From NCBI GenBank assembly GCA_023397675.1, contig JAEWTV010000091.1, forward strand, positions 31,506-95,505: a DNA stretch of 64,000 nucleotides. The letters are read 5' to 3'. Numbering within the stretch: position 1 is the first letter of the stretch; every line of letters starts with the position of its first letter. A model generated the notes under the pieces. That model saw nothing but the letters and a program-made list of their open reading frames with translations. It searched no databases and was not told the DNA's origin. Of the stretch, positions 16,120 to 25,218 are shown in pieces. This DNA is from Bacillota bacterium. Lineage in GTDB: Bacteria > Bacillota > Clostridia > Acetivibrionales > JANLFN01. The translations under genes and the position numbers were made by a program.

Positions 16120-18036
16120 TTAGTCTATTTCAAATGCCAAAACTGTTATATCATCCCTTTGTTCTGCTTTTTCAAGCCTTTGCGCAATCATATCCTCAAC
16201 AGCCGAATGCTGTTCAGCCATGTTTCTTTCAGATATTGATTCAAGGAATTGAATAAAGCCTGATCTTCCCATACCGCCTTTTCCTTCAACCATATTCTGG
16301 TCAAGGAGTCCGTCAGTTGTTATATATATTTTACTTCCAGGTATCCATGCTATTACTTCATCTTCAAACGAAACTTCCTTCTTCCATGAATAGCCAACGC
16401 TATGCTTTGTTCCCTTGTGTTCGGTAATGTTTCCGTCATTGTACACAAAGAGCGAAAGTTTGGCGCCCGAGAACGTTATTTTTTTATTCGCCCTGTCTAT
16501 CAGGCATAGAGCTACATCTGCACCGTCGTTTGCCAATGAATCTTTAGACTCCTGTCCAAGTGCTTCTTTAAGCCTTAAGTGAACAAGCTTAAGTATTTCG
16601 GAAGGATTCCTGTTTTCCAGGTCTTTAGACAAGCTGTCCAGTATTGAACTTAAAGTCATTGTCATAAGAGCGCCAGGAACACCATGTCCTGTGCAATCTC
16701 CAACTGCCAGCAGAACCTTGTTCCCATCCCCTCTGCACCAGTACATATCACCGCCGACAACATCCCTCGGCTTCCAGACTACAAAACATTTATCCTCAGG
16801 CAAGGACAGCCTTTGCGCAAGTGGAGGAAGAATTGATCTCTGAAGTCTTTCAGCATAGTCAATACTTTCCATGATACTGTCATTCTTTTCCTTGAGTTCC
16901 CTTGTACGTTCTGCCACCTTGTTTTCAAGGGATATACTATATTCCTGGATAGTATCGGCCATCTTATTAAAGCTTTTACCCAACTCCCCTATTTCATCCT
17001 CTGAGGTAAGGTTGGAACGGACATCCATGTTTTCTGCTGAAAAGCTGCTTACTGTTGTGTTAAGTGACTTTATAGGCTTTACCATTCCCCCTATCAGCTT
17101 AAGCATTATACTTACACCGGCTATAGTAGAAATTACAAGTGCAGAAATGAAGCCGAAAAGAAGGTTGTTTAAAGGTTTTTTGTATTCAGACTGCATTATT
17201 GATATACCAAAAACCCACCCGCTGGATTTGATTTTGCTTAGAATAAAGCATTTTGTTTGGCTGTCATAATCTTTAACATCATCAACCTTTACCTGCGTTG
17301 TTGTATTCTTTACCGCGGCTGAAAGCTTGGAGTAATTGACACCGTTTATTTTGTCTATATTTTTCATACCGTCTTTGTCTGAAATAAACTTTTCATTTGG
17401 ATGCACAAGTATATCACCCTTATCATCTAAAAGGAAAGCATAGCTTGTCTCGTTAACATTATAGTTACTTACAATCTTGATAACATTGGTTAGATAAATG
17501 TCCGCTGCAATAACGCCTATAGGTTTTCCATTTTTATTGACAGCTTTAGCAATTGTAATAACCATTTCATTTGTCTGTGCATCAACATAAGGTTCAGTAT
17601 ATACTATTCCCTTTTTCTCTTTTGCATTTACATACCAATCCCGCGTACGGCAGTCATAATCCGATGGCGGTACCCATTCCGAACCACTTATAAGCTTTCT
17701 GCTGCCATCTTCAAAGCCAATATAAAAATCCAGAACATTTTTATTATAAATAGCCAACTTACCCTTCATTAAATTAAACAAATACTCCTTATTATCATTA
17801 CCGGAAATCTCTATATCCTCAACAATACCTTCTATAATTTTCCCATACTCCATAAACCAGGAATTCAGTTCTGCAGTATTTTTTAACGCTGTTTCCTGTA
17901 TTCTTGAGTTTGATTGCTGTGCTGTAATGTTGTAGGACAGCAGATAGCTTATTGCCGAAACGAGAAGAAGTGAAACCAGACATATTGCCAAACCTGAAGA
18001 GACATACTTGACTTTTATGCTCCTGCTTTTTAACAT
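16120..18036 (-). CDS. SiaA-like membrane sensor phosphatase (dCache-HAMP-PP2C/SpoIIE)
   Basis: The 638-residue membrane protein has one helix near 15-37, an extracytoplasmic dCache domain with motif DWYVNAKEKKGIVYTEPYVD, and a second helix near 283-305. A HAMP domain (to about 358) and a short coiled coil (ENKVAERTRELKEKNDS) lead to a SpoIIE-type PP2C phosphatase. The metal-binding motifs VGGDMYW, GDCTGHGVPGALM, TDGLLDQ and the C-terminal RDDITVLAFEI are all intact. It is first in the operon and by homology would dephosphorylate the SiaC-like protein in response to an outside ligand. Confidence 0.9.
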   Translation of the reverse strand: MLKSRSIKVKYVSSGLAICLVSLLLVSAISYLLSYNITAQQSNSRIQETALKNTAELNSWFMEYGKIIEGIVEDIEISGNDNKEYLFNLMKGKLAIYNKNVLDFYIGFEDGSRKLISGSEWVPPSDYDCRTRDWYVNAKEKKGIVYTEPYVDAQTNEMVITIAKAVNKNGKPIGVIAADIYLTNVIKIVSNYNVNETSYAFLLDDKGDILVHPNEKFISDKDGMKNIDKINGVNYSKLSAAVKNTTTQVKVDDVKDYDSQTKCFILSKIKSSGWVFGISIMQSEYKKPLNNLLFGFISALVISTIAGVSIMLKLIGGMVKPIKSLNTTVSSFSAENMDVRSNLTSEDEIGELGKSFNKMADTIQEYSISLENKVAERTRELKEKNDSIMESIDYAERLQRSILPPLAQRLSLPEDKCFVVWKPRDVVGGDMYWCRGDGNKVLLAVGDCTGHGVPGALMTMTLSSILDSLSKDLENRNPSEILKLVHLRLKEALGQESKDSLANDGADVALCLIDRANKKITFSGAKLSLFVYNDGNITEHKGTKHSVGYSWKKEVSFEDEVIAWIPGSKIYITTDGLLDQNMVEGKGGMGRSGFIQFLESISERNMAEQHSAVEDMIAQRLEKAEQRDDITVLAFEID

Positions 18037-18101
18037 AATGCTTACTCCTAAACTATGTAAATTTATGTTACGGATTTATAAACATCGTATAAAAATACAG
18101 C

Positions 18102-18130
18102 ATATTACAAGACTTTTTATATATATTCAA
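18102..18130 (-). promoter_or_regulatory. Promoter of the Sia-like operon
   Basis: On the minus strand TTGAAT (18125-18130), a 17-bp spacer and TAATAT (18102-18107) lie about 65 bp upstream of the phosphatase start codon. Confidence 0.6.
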
Positions 18131-18292
18131 CATTATACTTTTATTTCCTGCTTCCTTTTTGTCCTTTTATAATATTTTTTGTAATATCTTGCGGCTGTTA
18201 TTTATGTTGAAATTAAGTTCTTATTGCATTACAGTAAAATAATGTATAATGTTTTTATAGTGTATTTCTTTAAAACGGAAGGATGCATAAAC

Positions 18293-18571
18293 ATGCAATT
18301 ATATCTTATAGCTGTACTGGCAGCTCTTAATCTTATAGGTTTAATAGTTGTTGGAGTCGACAAGCATAAGGCAATTAAAAGAAAATGGAGAGTTCCGGAA
18401 AAGACCTTTTTTATAATCTCTTTACTCGGGGGTTCTATAGGAGTTTACATAGGGCTTTTGACATTCAGGCATAAGACAAGGCACTGGTATTTCATGATAG
18501 GAATACCGGCAATTTTAATAGCTCAGGCGGTAGGAGTATATTTTCTTAGTATTAATGTGGATTGGATATGA
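18293..18571 (+). CDS. DUF1294-family small membrane protein
   Basis: The 92-residue protein has three hydrophobic segments and the DUF1294 pattern: VDKHKAIKRKWRVPEKTFF, the central GGSIGVYIGLLTFRHKTRHWYF and a C-terminal helix. Upstream in-frame ATGs at 18224 and 18242 lie in the promoter region; GGAAGG at 18277-18282 supports the ATG at 18293. The function of the family is unknown. Confidence 0.88.
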   Translation: MQLYLIAVLAALNLIGLIVVGVDKHKAIKRKWRVPEKTFFIISLLGGSIGVYIGLLTFRHKTRHWYFMIGIPAILIAQAVGVYFLSINVDWI

Positions 18572-18583
18572 AGAAGAAGTGTT

Positions 18584-18676
18584 CTAATCATGGAACAAAC
18601 AGCCTACTAAAACAAGCAGTGAAACTATTACAATAAGTACAGCAATAAATACGCGTATAAATTTTTCTTTAAGCAA
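18584..18676 (-). CDS. 30-residue single-pass membrane peptide, TTG start
   Basis: A short minus-strand frame begins with TTG eight bases after a strong AAGGAGG and encodes MLKEKFIRVF followed by a continuous hydrophobic stretch and GCLFHD. It looks like a single-span membrane microprotein; the cysteine near the end does not fit a lipobox. It is convergent with the DUF1294 gene, with 12 bp between stops. A TATTAT box lies upstream on the minus strand near 18703. Known type I toxins of clostridia can look like this, but no antisense RNA was identified. Confidence 0.5.
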   Translation of the reverse strand: MLKEKFIRVFIAVLIVIVSLLVLVGCLFHD

Positions 18677-18902
18677 AATGCACACCTCCTTCAAATCAAC
18701 TATAATACGAATGAAACTTTAATAAAGTTCATTTGAAAAATTGAATTGCCTCCTATCACTTGTCTATTTTTTTGATATCCATATCTAAAAATGGCTGGAA
18801 GTTACATATTGCTTGACTTATGTAATTCCATAATATAACATTGCCCTATATAGGTACTAAATAGCTATTCTTAATATGTTTATACTTTAAGGAGTATTAA
18901 TT
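18677..18902. other. AT-rich intergenic region upstream of the 226-residue gene
   Basis: Besides the 30-residue ORF promoter on the minus strand, a weak plus-strand promoter (TTGCTT at 18809-18814, 16-bp spacer, TAATAT at 18831-18836) could serve the gene at 18903. No RNA or repeat was seen. Confidence 0.4.
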
Positions 18903-19583
18903 ATGTTTCAATCTGATGTAAGGGATTTTTTACTTGAGTGTAAAATAAACAATAAAGGACCCCAAGATGTTTTTCCAACGCTTGCAAAAAAAGCAATGTT
19001 ATACTATGTACCCGATATAGATAAAGATTTTGATAATTTTAAATATATAGTCAAGAAGGATGATTCTAGGCTTCCTTTAATTTTTACGGATGAAGATATG
19101 CTGCAAAAACATTTTAAACCTCTTAATCTTAACGTCAAGGCTCAAGAATTAAGTTCCCGTGAAGTCTTAAAAAAAGTATTGAAAAATAATTATGATGGCT
19201 TGATTCTAAATATTTCTGACGAAACGCAGTACACACTGGACAGAAAGTTATTACAATTACTATTTCGTGAACATCTGGCTATTGATTTTTATATGGCAGG
19301 CGGTGCTTGGTGTCTTTCTTTGTCTAACCAATTTCTCGTTTTGGAAATTTCAGAAAAATTGTATACTATTCCGATTTTTTATCAAGAATATGAAGCTATA
19401 GAATTTACTAAATATTTAGGACAGGAATTTAATATACAATTTGTTAACTGGAAAGAGCTTCTAGAGTTTTGTGTAAAATCTAAAATTGATAATCTTGTAT
19501 ATCAACTCAATAAACCAGAGATGATTTTTATCAGAGATCCATATTTAGGATGGCTTTATGATTCTCCCTTCCAAGATAAATAA
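18903..19583 (+). CDS. Hypothetical protein, possibly SseB-like
   Basis: The 226-residue soluble protein has no signal peptide. The segment SRLPLIFTDEDMLQKHFKPL near residues 55-74 resembles the SseB N-terminal domain pattern (P-h-F-T-D/S at a similar position), and the following KKVLKNNYDGLILNIS also fits that fold. This is weak and unconfirmed. AAGGAG eight bases before the ATG supports the start. It stands apart from its neighbours and probably forms its own unit. Confidence 0.65.
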   Translation: MFQSDVRDFLLECKINNKGPQDVFPTLAKKAMLYYVPDIDKDFDNFKYIVKKDDSRLPLIFTDEDMLQKHFKPLNLNVKAQELSSREVLKKVLKNNYDGLILNISDETQYTLDRKLLQLLFREHLAIDFYMAGGAWCLSLSNQFLVLEISEKLYTIPIFYQEYEAIEFTKYLGQEFNIQFVNWKELLEFCVKSKIDNLVYQLNKPEMIFIRDPYLGWLYDSPFQDK

Positions 19584-19620
19584 TTCTACAAAACTAGGGT
19601 ATATACACGGAGGCTAATAC

Positions 19621-20172
19621 ATGTCAAACTTCACAAGGCAATACCCTTTATTTTCGCTTTGCGGCTTAAACTGCGGGCTATGCCCAATGCATCTGGGCAA
19701 TTATTGTCCCGGCTGCGGAGGGGGACCCGGCAATCAGCCCTGCGCAATTGCAAGATGCAGCCAACTGCATAGTGGAATTGAATATTGCTATATGTGTAAT
19801 AAGTACCCATGTGAAAAATATGACGGCATAGATGAATTTGATTCTTTTATAACTCACCGCAACCAACTAAAGGATTTAGAAAAAGTCAAAAAAATCGGAG
19901 TGGAAGCTTATCAATCTGAGCTAGATGAAAAAATAGAAATATTGAAATTCTTATTGGGAAACTACAACGATGGGCGGCGAAAAAGCTTTTTCTGCGTGGC
20001 TGTTAACCTTTTGGAACTAGCAGATTTGAAAACCGTAATTAATGAAATCAAAGATCGAACAAAACCGGATAGTGCTATTAAGGAAAAGGCTGCGTTTGCA
20101 GTAGAGGCGTTTCAAGCGATGGCTGCAGAGCGGAATGTTGCATTGAAACTGAATAAGAAAACAAAAAAGTAG
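19621..20172 (+). CDS. DUF3795 cysteine-rich protein
   Basis: The 183-residue protein opens with a dense cysteine cluster (FSLCGLNCGLCPMHLGNYCP, CGGGPG, CAIARC, YCYMCNKYPCEKY), the DUF3795 signature, probably a zinc or Fe-S site. The C-terminal half is helical and ends in KKTKK. The role of the family is unknown. GGAGG precedes the ATG at an ideal distance. A tRNA-T-arm-bearing repeat starts 9 bp after its stop. Confidence 0.85.
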   Translation: MSNFTRQYPLFSLCGLNCGLCPMHLGNYCPGCGGGPGNQPCAIARCSQLHSGIEYCYMCNKYPCEKYDGIDEFDSFITHRNQLKDLEKVKKIGVEAYQSELDEKIEILKFLLGNYNDGRRKSFFCVAVNLLELADLKTVINEIKDRTKPDSAIKEKAAFAVEAFQAMAAERNVALKLNKKTKK

Positions 20173-20180
20173 GATTATCC

Positions 20181-20250
20181 GTGCTCCGGGATGCTTGGGC
20201 GAGCAGTGTAGCAAAGCGAAACGACCAGACTCCCGGGTTCGAATCTTTTT
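20181..20250 (+). repeat. tRNA-T-arm-bearing dispersed repeat, copy A
   Basis: Shares with the copies at 28127 and 43859 the core ATGCTTGGGCGAGCAGTGTA, a GCGAAACGACCAG block and a terminal GGGTTCGAATC that mimics a tRNA T arm. The 5' part folds into a stem (GCTC..CCC with GGGCGAGC). An imperfect bidirectional terminator-like hairpin follows at 20268-20290. It lies at the 3' edge of the methylase/helicase segment. Confidence 0.8.
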
Positions 20251-20267
20251 AGATTTACTCATAAAAA

Positions 20268-20295
20268 AACGCCCTCCCTATTGGGAAGGTATTTT
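20268..20295. terminator. Imperfect terminator hairpin beside repeat copy A
   Basis: ACGCCCTCCC/GGGAAGGTAT around a 4-nt loop, with A residues before and T residues after. It could end the methylase transcript (minus) and the DUF3795 transcript (plus). Confidence 0.55.
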
Positions 20296-20452
20296 ACTTG
20301 AAAAATTATGTAAAAGACGATGCCTTTGTTTTAGTTTTTTTGCCGTATCTACACCGGTATCAGTTCTTAGCATCAATGAATTTCGGAATGTTTCACATAT
20401 CAAACACTCCATCTAAATCCGGACTTTTCCAACAAGCCAAAAACACGACATA

Positions 20453-21769
20453 TTATCGTTTCTGTAAAATCATTATGGTTTCCTTGTTAATCGTCTTAAA
20501 TCCTTGGACAGATGTATCAACATAATTTTTGTTTTTTATAATATTTCTGCGGAAGTCATAAAGCATATCCATGCCATAGAGTTCTGCAAGTTCCTTTAAA
20601 ACAAGATGTAGAGGAAATTCTGTCCTATTGATATGACGATTTCCCACTGTGAAAACGAGCAACTTTCCAGGTTTGACGATAGGATTAAGATTTTGTAGTA
20701 CCTCAGAAAAGTCGAGAATAAAGCTTGCTACTTTTCTTGCTTTTTCTGTCATTTTTTCATCCAACAACATGCCAACAAAATTCTTTAGTTGATTGGATAC
20801 TTGCAAAATACCGCTCTGAGCAAGTTGCTCCAGTGAATAGTTAACACCACCAAGACTATCCCTGTCAATTTTGCTTAGGCTTGTAATGGTATCTTCGCTA
20901 ATTGCATCATGGATATCTGCTAAGGGTATCCAACGTAAGGGAAGAACAGAGTATTGTCCATAGGTTATAGTAGTTGCGTTATCACCATATGGCGGCGACG
21001 TAATGATTAAGTCGATACTATTTTGAGCAAAACTCCTTCTATCACGAAGAATGTCTTTTGAATCCCCACAATAGAGTCGTGTTATTTCACCCTGCCTTAA
21101 TGATCTAAATTCAAGTACAGCGTTAATATTGGAGCGTAGCTTTTCACTAAAGTTTTGGACACAATCATATTCTGTATCGCGAATCATCTGTTCAAGTTTT
21201 ATGTGGAGCTTAAAGGTGCTGGTTCGGGCATTATCAGCTTGTTTGGCTATCTCGGCAAACGTCACCCAAAAGAACCTTCTATATTTCACATCTGGCTCTT
21301 GTAGAATGCACAAACGTATTTTACTTAAATCACGAATAACATCATCAACATACCATTTGTTTATGCCTTCAAAATTATAAGGCTCTATCTCATAATTATT
21401 GGCCATTTTAATCCTTTTGAGCAATTGGTCCGATTTCATCCGCAATGTCTTTTCAACATATTTCTGTGTTTTTGAGAGAACTGTCAAGTATGACAATGGG
21501 TTTATATCGACACCTATTACATTAAGATTCCGAACCAACCCTTCCACTAATATAGTCCCAGAGCCCATGAAGGGATCAAGGACATTATGAATATCGGGGT
21601 CATGTTTCAACACAAGATCAAAAATCTCTCCCTGCATATTTGGCACCATTACAGCAGGGTACTTGATCATTGAATGAACATGTTCTCTTTGATCGTTGCG
21701 TCTAAAATCCCAGTAAGCTTCTATGCTTTCCTTGGTCTTCAAATCAGCTATTAATTCCGTTACTGCCAC
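20453..21769 (-). CDS. DNA methyltransferase (N4-cytosine/N6-adenine type)
   Basis: The 438-residue enzyme has SAM motif I DPFMGSGT (65-72) and catalytic motif IV TSPPYGD (about 256-262), separated by some 185 residues that probably hold target recognition. This is motif I before IV, as in COG1041/alpha-like enzymes. The GTG start is preceded by AAAGGAGG. The gene lies 35 bp after the helicase-nuclease gene on the same strand, so the two form one unit. With a nuclease partner the likely role is self-marking in a defence or modification system (inference). Base composition is a little higher in GC than the flanking AT-rich genes. Confidence 0.9.
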   Translation of the reverse strand: MAVTELIADLKTKESIEAYWDFRRNDQREHVHSMIKYPAVMVPNMQGEIFDLVLKHDPDIHNVLDPFMGSGTILVEGLVRNLNVIGVDINPLSYLTVLSKTQKYVEKTLRMKSDQLLKRIKMANNYEIEPYNFEGINKWYVDDVIRDLSKIRLCILQEPDVKYRRFFWVTFAEIAKQADNARTSTFKLHIKLEQMIRDTEYDCVQNFSEKLRSNINAVLEFRSLRQGEITRLYCGDSKDILRDRRSFAQNSIDLIITSPPYGDNATTITYGQYSVLPLRWIPLADIHDAISEDTITSLSKIDRDSLGGVNYSLEQLAQSGILQVSNQLKNFVGMLLDEKMTEKARKVASFILDFSEVLQNLNPIVKPGKLLVFTVGNRHINRTEFPLHLVLKELAELYGMDMLYDFRRNIIKNKNYVDTSVQGFKTINKETIMILQKR

Positions 21770-21804
21770 AAGCTTGCCTCCTTTCTAATAGCTTTTAGTG
21801 ATTT

Positions 21805-24585
21805 CTATGTTGGAAAACAGTTTTTTACAAACTCACAGCCAATGTTTTGGCAATATGCCTTTCCTTTTGTTGTGTCTTCCTTTCCAACTTTGGTATAATC
21901 GGAGTCTTTTATGACACGATGGCATTCTTCAAGCTTAGATTTAAATGCCTCTTTGTCTGTATGTTCAACCTGAATTCGTGTCGGATCGTTATTTTTAAAA
22001 TCGTATGACTCAATAAAATCAACCTTGTTGCCTGTTAAATTCTCATAGCCTAGAACATAAACCATTAACTGATTTTTGATTTGATCTCTGGATAATACTT
22101 CAGAACTTGATTTAAAGTCTACGATTGTAATTGTGTCATTAAGGCTATCTCTTATTAAATCGATTCTACCATCAATAAAAAGATATTCATTTATGCTGTA
22201 ATCTATGGTTTTTTCTGAGAACAGTATGTTCTGAAAATTCGCTTGATTGTTCACGATATAGCTACGCAAGTGTTGAAAGGCTGTTGCCTTCATTGCATTA
22301 ACAAGAATCGGAGAACCATACGGCAAATATAAATATCTATCAACTATACCCTGAATTACCTGATCGGAGAATACAGGGATGTCCTTATAATGCTTATGCA
22401 CATAATCCAGCATATTGTGTACAGATCTCCCATACCCCATTCGAATATTAAGCGGCGAATGGAAGCCGAACACATTCAACATTTCAAATTTGAACGGACA
22501 GTCAAACAGGTCCTTAAGGAGCGAGAAATTAAGCGTGATTACTTCGTCCGCAGAAAATTTTTTGTCTTGAGATTGAGGGTATGTTGTGTTCAAAGCCAAC
22601 GCTTGAGAAGCATAAGGAGAGTTCTTTGCCTCCAAATATGGTAGAGCAGCTTTCCGATACATCTTCCCATTGCCATAAGGCTGAGGGGAACGAGTCATAA
22701 AGAGATATTTTTCGCTTCGTGTTATACCAACGTAGAAAAGCCGCCGGTAGCTCTCATCATCATTCTTATAAGCGCTTTCTATCGAGGCATTGTTAAATAT
22801 ACCCCATGCGCTTGTTCCTCCAGGGTTCTTGAGAGGGAATATCGAATTTTGTGTCAAAAAAGGTAAAAAGACAACAGGGAATTCCAGTCCCTTTGACTGA
22901 TGATAGGTCATAATCCGCAAGCTACGGATTGTCTTAAAACTTGGAGAGAGCCACCCTTCTGGGTAAATAAACGGCGCATCGTCCCTGAGGAAGGTCTGGA
23001 AAGCTCTTAGCTTATATATCGGCTCCATATCAAGATATATCTTCTCAAAATCATTAATTATCTCAGTGAATTTTCCCCAGTTGTATAGAGTCTTTTCATC
23101 TTGTGTATGTGCAATAAGTTGAAGATCGGCAAACAGGTTCTTCAGGTTCTGCTGGATGGTGTATTCGTAGGCGTCAGTCTCATGGAAAAATGCGACAAAA
23201 TCAATCAACACATTTTTAATGGAAGTAGTGTCTAGGGGCGAATATTGCGCCCACTTTTGCACTAACTCATCGTCAATCTGAATATCCACCCGACTAAAAG
23301 TGTTTTTGTCATAGGTTTCGACAATTCCGAAGGTGACATCAAATACTGCACACACTGCTTGTATCTCGCTTGCCTCAAAGAGTTTCTGTGTTCCCTCGAC
23401 AATGAAGTCAATGCCGTTATTCTGCAAAGCCTGTATCAGTTCGGGTATTTTTTTTACAGAGCTAACGAGGATCACCATGTCATCATAGTTGAGACCATAG
23501 GTCTTGTCATCCTTGGTGTACTGTACGCCTGTTAGTTGCTTTATTTTGGCGACTATAAAATCAATCTCAGACTGGCGGTCATTGAAATCGTAGGTTATGA
23601 TATCCCCCTGCGTATAGGTTTGGGTATTATTGCTGTTCATCTGCTTGGCAAGACGGTTCTGGTTGTTCTGGATGACTTGGCGCGCAATATCGGTGATTCC
23701 ACAACTGCTTCGGAAGTTAATGTCCAAATCTTCCCGCTTCACGTTTTGATAGCGAGTTTGGAAATCACGAATATATGTCAGGTTGCTTCCGCGCCAGTGA
23801 TATATTGTCTGATCGTCATCACCGACTACACAAAGCAAAACACCTTTGTTATAGAAATAATTCAAGATACGCTCTTGAGCATCATTCACGTCCTGATATT
23901 CGTCAACAATCATGTGCTTGACTGTCGACGTTATATATGTATCGAAATATCCTTGTTCCAACAGTGTGAGAGTCCTAACAATGATGGATGTGAAGTCAAA
24001 CTTGCTCTTTGAATCAAGTACAGACTCATATTTTGCGATATGTCCTCGCAAATCGGTGGGAAGCTTCTCCACGCCATATTCCCGCCCAACATCAAGAAAG
24101 GTCTTATACGCGCTGATTGCTTCTTGGAGCTTGTTGTTTGCCATATCAGCACGTGCCAATGGATATTGTGATCCGCTCTTGGGATTATATTGGACATCGT
24201 ATATTCCGATATCTCTGCGGAATCGCTTCATAAACAGGCGTGTTTGGACATCCTGAAGAACCTCATAGTTCTTGAATTCATCGCTATAGTTTTGGAGAAG
24301 GTAAAAACAATAGCCGTGAATAGTGCCTATATACATATCGGCAAGCCCTTCAAGGCTGCTGTTTGCCTTCTCATATTCTTTGTAGATTTTCTGTTTCAGG
24401 GATGCCGCAGCCTTTTCCGAATAGGTTACTGCAACGATATTCTCAGGCTTTATGCCTGGCTGTTTCAGCAAATTCAAGATTCTAGCAACCATAGTGGTCG
24501 TCTTACCAGACCCAGCACATGCCACCATCTGTAAATTCTGATTCACTGTATTAACAGCATTTTGTTGACTGGTTGTTAAAGCCAT
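21805..24585 (-). CDS. UvrD/AddA-like helicase with C-terminal Fe-S PD-(D/E)XK nuclease domain
   Basis: The 926-residue superfamily 1A helicase has Walker A ACAGSGKTTT (near residues 18-27), VDEYQDVN, VVGDDDQTIYHWRGS and the late motifs RIMTYHQSKGLEFPVVFL and RRLFYVGITRS. From about residue 685 it carries a RecB/Cas4-like nuclease: FIDGRIDLI and IVDFKSS hold the catalytic D..D-x-K. A cysteine at about 695 (FDCPFKF) and the C-terminal CQNIGCEFVKNC fit a four-cysteine Fe-S cluster as in AddB/Cas4. No AddB-like partner is present; the partner is a DNA methylase instead, which suggests a defence role. AGGAGG precedes the start. Confidence 0.9.
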   Translation of the reverse strand: MALTTSQQNAVNTVNQNLQMVACAGSGKTTTMVARILNLLKQPGIKPENIVAVTYSEKAAASLKQKIYKEYEKANSSLEGLADMYIGTIHGYCFYLLQNYSDEFKNYEVLQDVQTRLFMKRFRRDIGIYDVQYNPKSGSQYPLARADMANNKLQEAISAYKTFLDVGREYGVEKLPTDLRGHIAKYESVLDSKSKFDFTSIIVRTLTLLEQGYFDTYITSTVKHMIVDEYQDVNDAQERILNYFYNKGVLLCVVGDDDQTIYHWRGSNLTYIRDFQTRYQNVKREDLDINFRSSCGITDIARQVIQNNQNRLAKQMNSNNTQTYTQGDIITYDFNDRQSEIDFIVAKIKQLTGVQYTKDDKTYGLNYDDMVILVSSVKKIPELIQALQNNGIDFIVEGTQKLFEASEIQAVCAVFDVTFGIVETYDKNTFSRVDIQIDDELVQKWAQYSPLDTTSIKNVLIDFVAFFHETDAYEYTIQQNLKNLFADLQLIAHTQDEKTLYNWGKFTEIINDFEKIYLDMEPIYKLRAFQTFLRDDAPFIYPEGWLSPSFKTIRSLRIMTYHQSKGLEFPVVFLPFLTQNSIFPLKNPGGTSAWGIFNNASIESAYKNDDESYRRLFYVGITRSEKYLFMTRSPQPYGNGKMYRKAALPYLEAKNSPYASQALALNTTYPQSQDKKFSADEVITLNFSLLKDLFDCPFKFEMLNVFGFHSPLNIRMGYGRSVHNMLDYVHKHYKDIPVFSDQVIQGIVDRYLYLPYGSPILVNAMKATAFQHLRSYIVNNQANFQNILFSEKTIDYSINEYLFIDGRIDLIRDSLNDTITIVDFKSSSEVLSRDQIKNQLMVYVLGYENLTGNKVDFIESYDFKNNDPTRIQVEHTDKEAFKSKLEECHRVIKDSDYTKVGKEDTTKGKAYCQNIGCEFVKNCFPT

Positions 24586-25218
24586 GGGAACTCCTCCTGT
24601 AATCTGCCGTGGACTTTATTGTATAAAGTAGTAAAGTGCATTGAAATGTTTTCCACTACCCTTAGACTGGTATAGAAACTTTCTCTTAGTACTTATTCCT
24701 CTTTTTCGCTGGTTATCTGGTTTTTTTACCAGCGGGCAGCCCATGCATTACCCTGTTTAAATGCTCACTCTATTCGTTTCTGTGAACACAAAACTTATAA
24801 GCCTCGTATCCAATCTTCATTCTTTGAGCAGTATCTTTTACACTTATGAATCCACCCATGTCAGACTGCCTAATTTCCAAAATAATCTAATTACATTATA
24901 TTCATATATACTAACAAATGCAATGTTTAATCAGTTGAGGATTCGACAAAAACCTCAACGATTCACAGAATACAATTGTACTGCTAAATTATTACAAATT
25001 CGGGATGTTTACAATGATGTGCAGTTGTTTAAATGTATAGTTTTGTAGTTCTATAATAATTTTTTGTACATATTTTAATTTATTATATGTTTATTTTGTA
25101 TATTACTGTTAAATATTAATATCACATTATACTGATTTGTGTTATTATATAGTTATAAATGTAAAAATATAGAATAACTTTATATTATTTTCAAAGGTCA
25201 AAAAATGGGTTAATAAAG
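24586..25218. other. 633-bp intergenic region between helicase and GAF genes
   Basis: The first half holds the helicase promoter region and an inverted repeat CGCTGGT/ACCAGCG (24707-24713 with 24728-24734) with a third internal complementary segment. The second half is very AT-rich and precedes the GAF gene. The 95-codon frame at 24761-25048 has no ribosome binding site and odd composition; I do not count it as a gene. No RNA was recognised. Confidence 0.5.

Noticed and set aside
20195..20416. Frame over repeat copy A
   Set aside because: It encodes the repeat and terminator; no start signal and no homology.
21805..24585. AddA subunit of the recombination nuclease AddAB
   Set aside because: No addB is adjacent, the C-terminal nuclease carries its own Fe-S cysteines and the operon partner is a methylase.
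24761..25048. 95-codon plus-strand frame upstream of the GAF gene
   Set aside because: No start signal; composition is that of AT-rich intergenic DNA.
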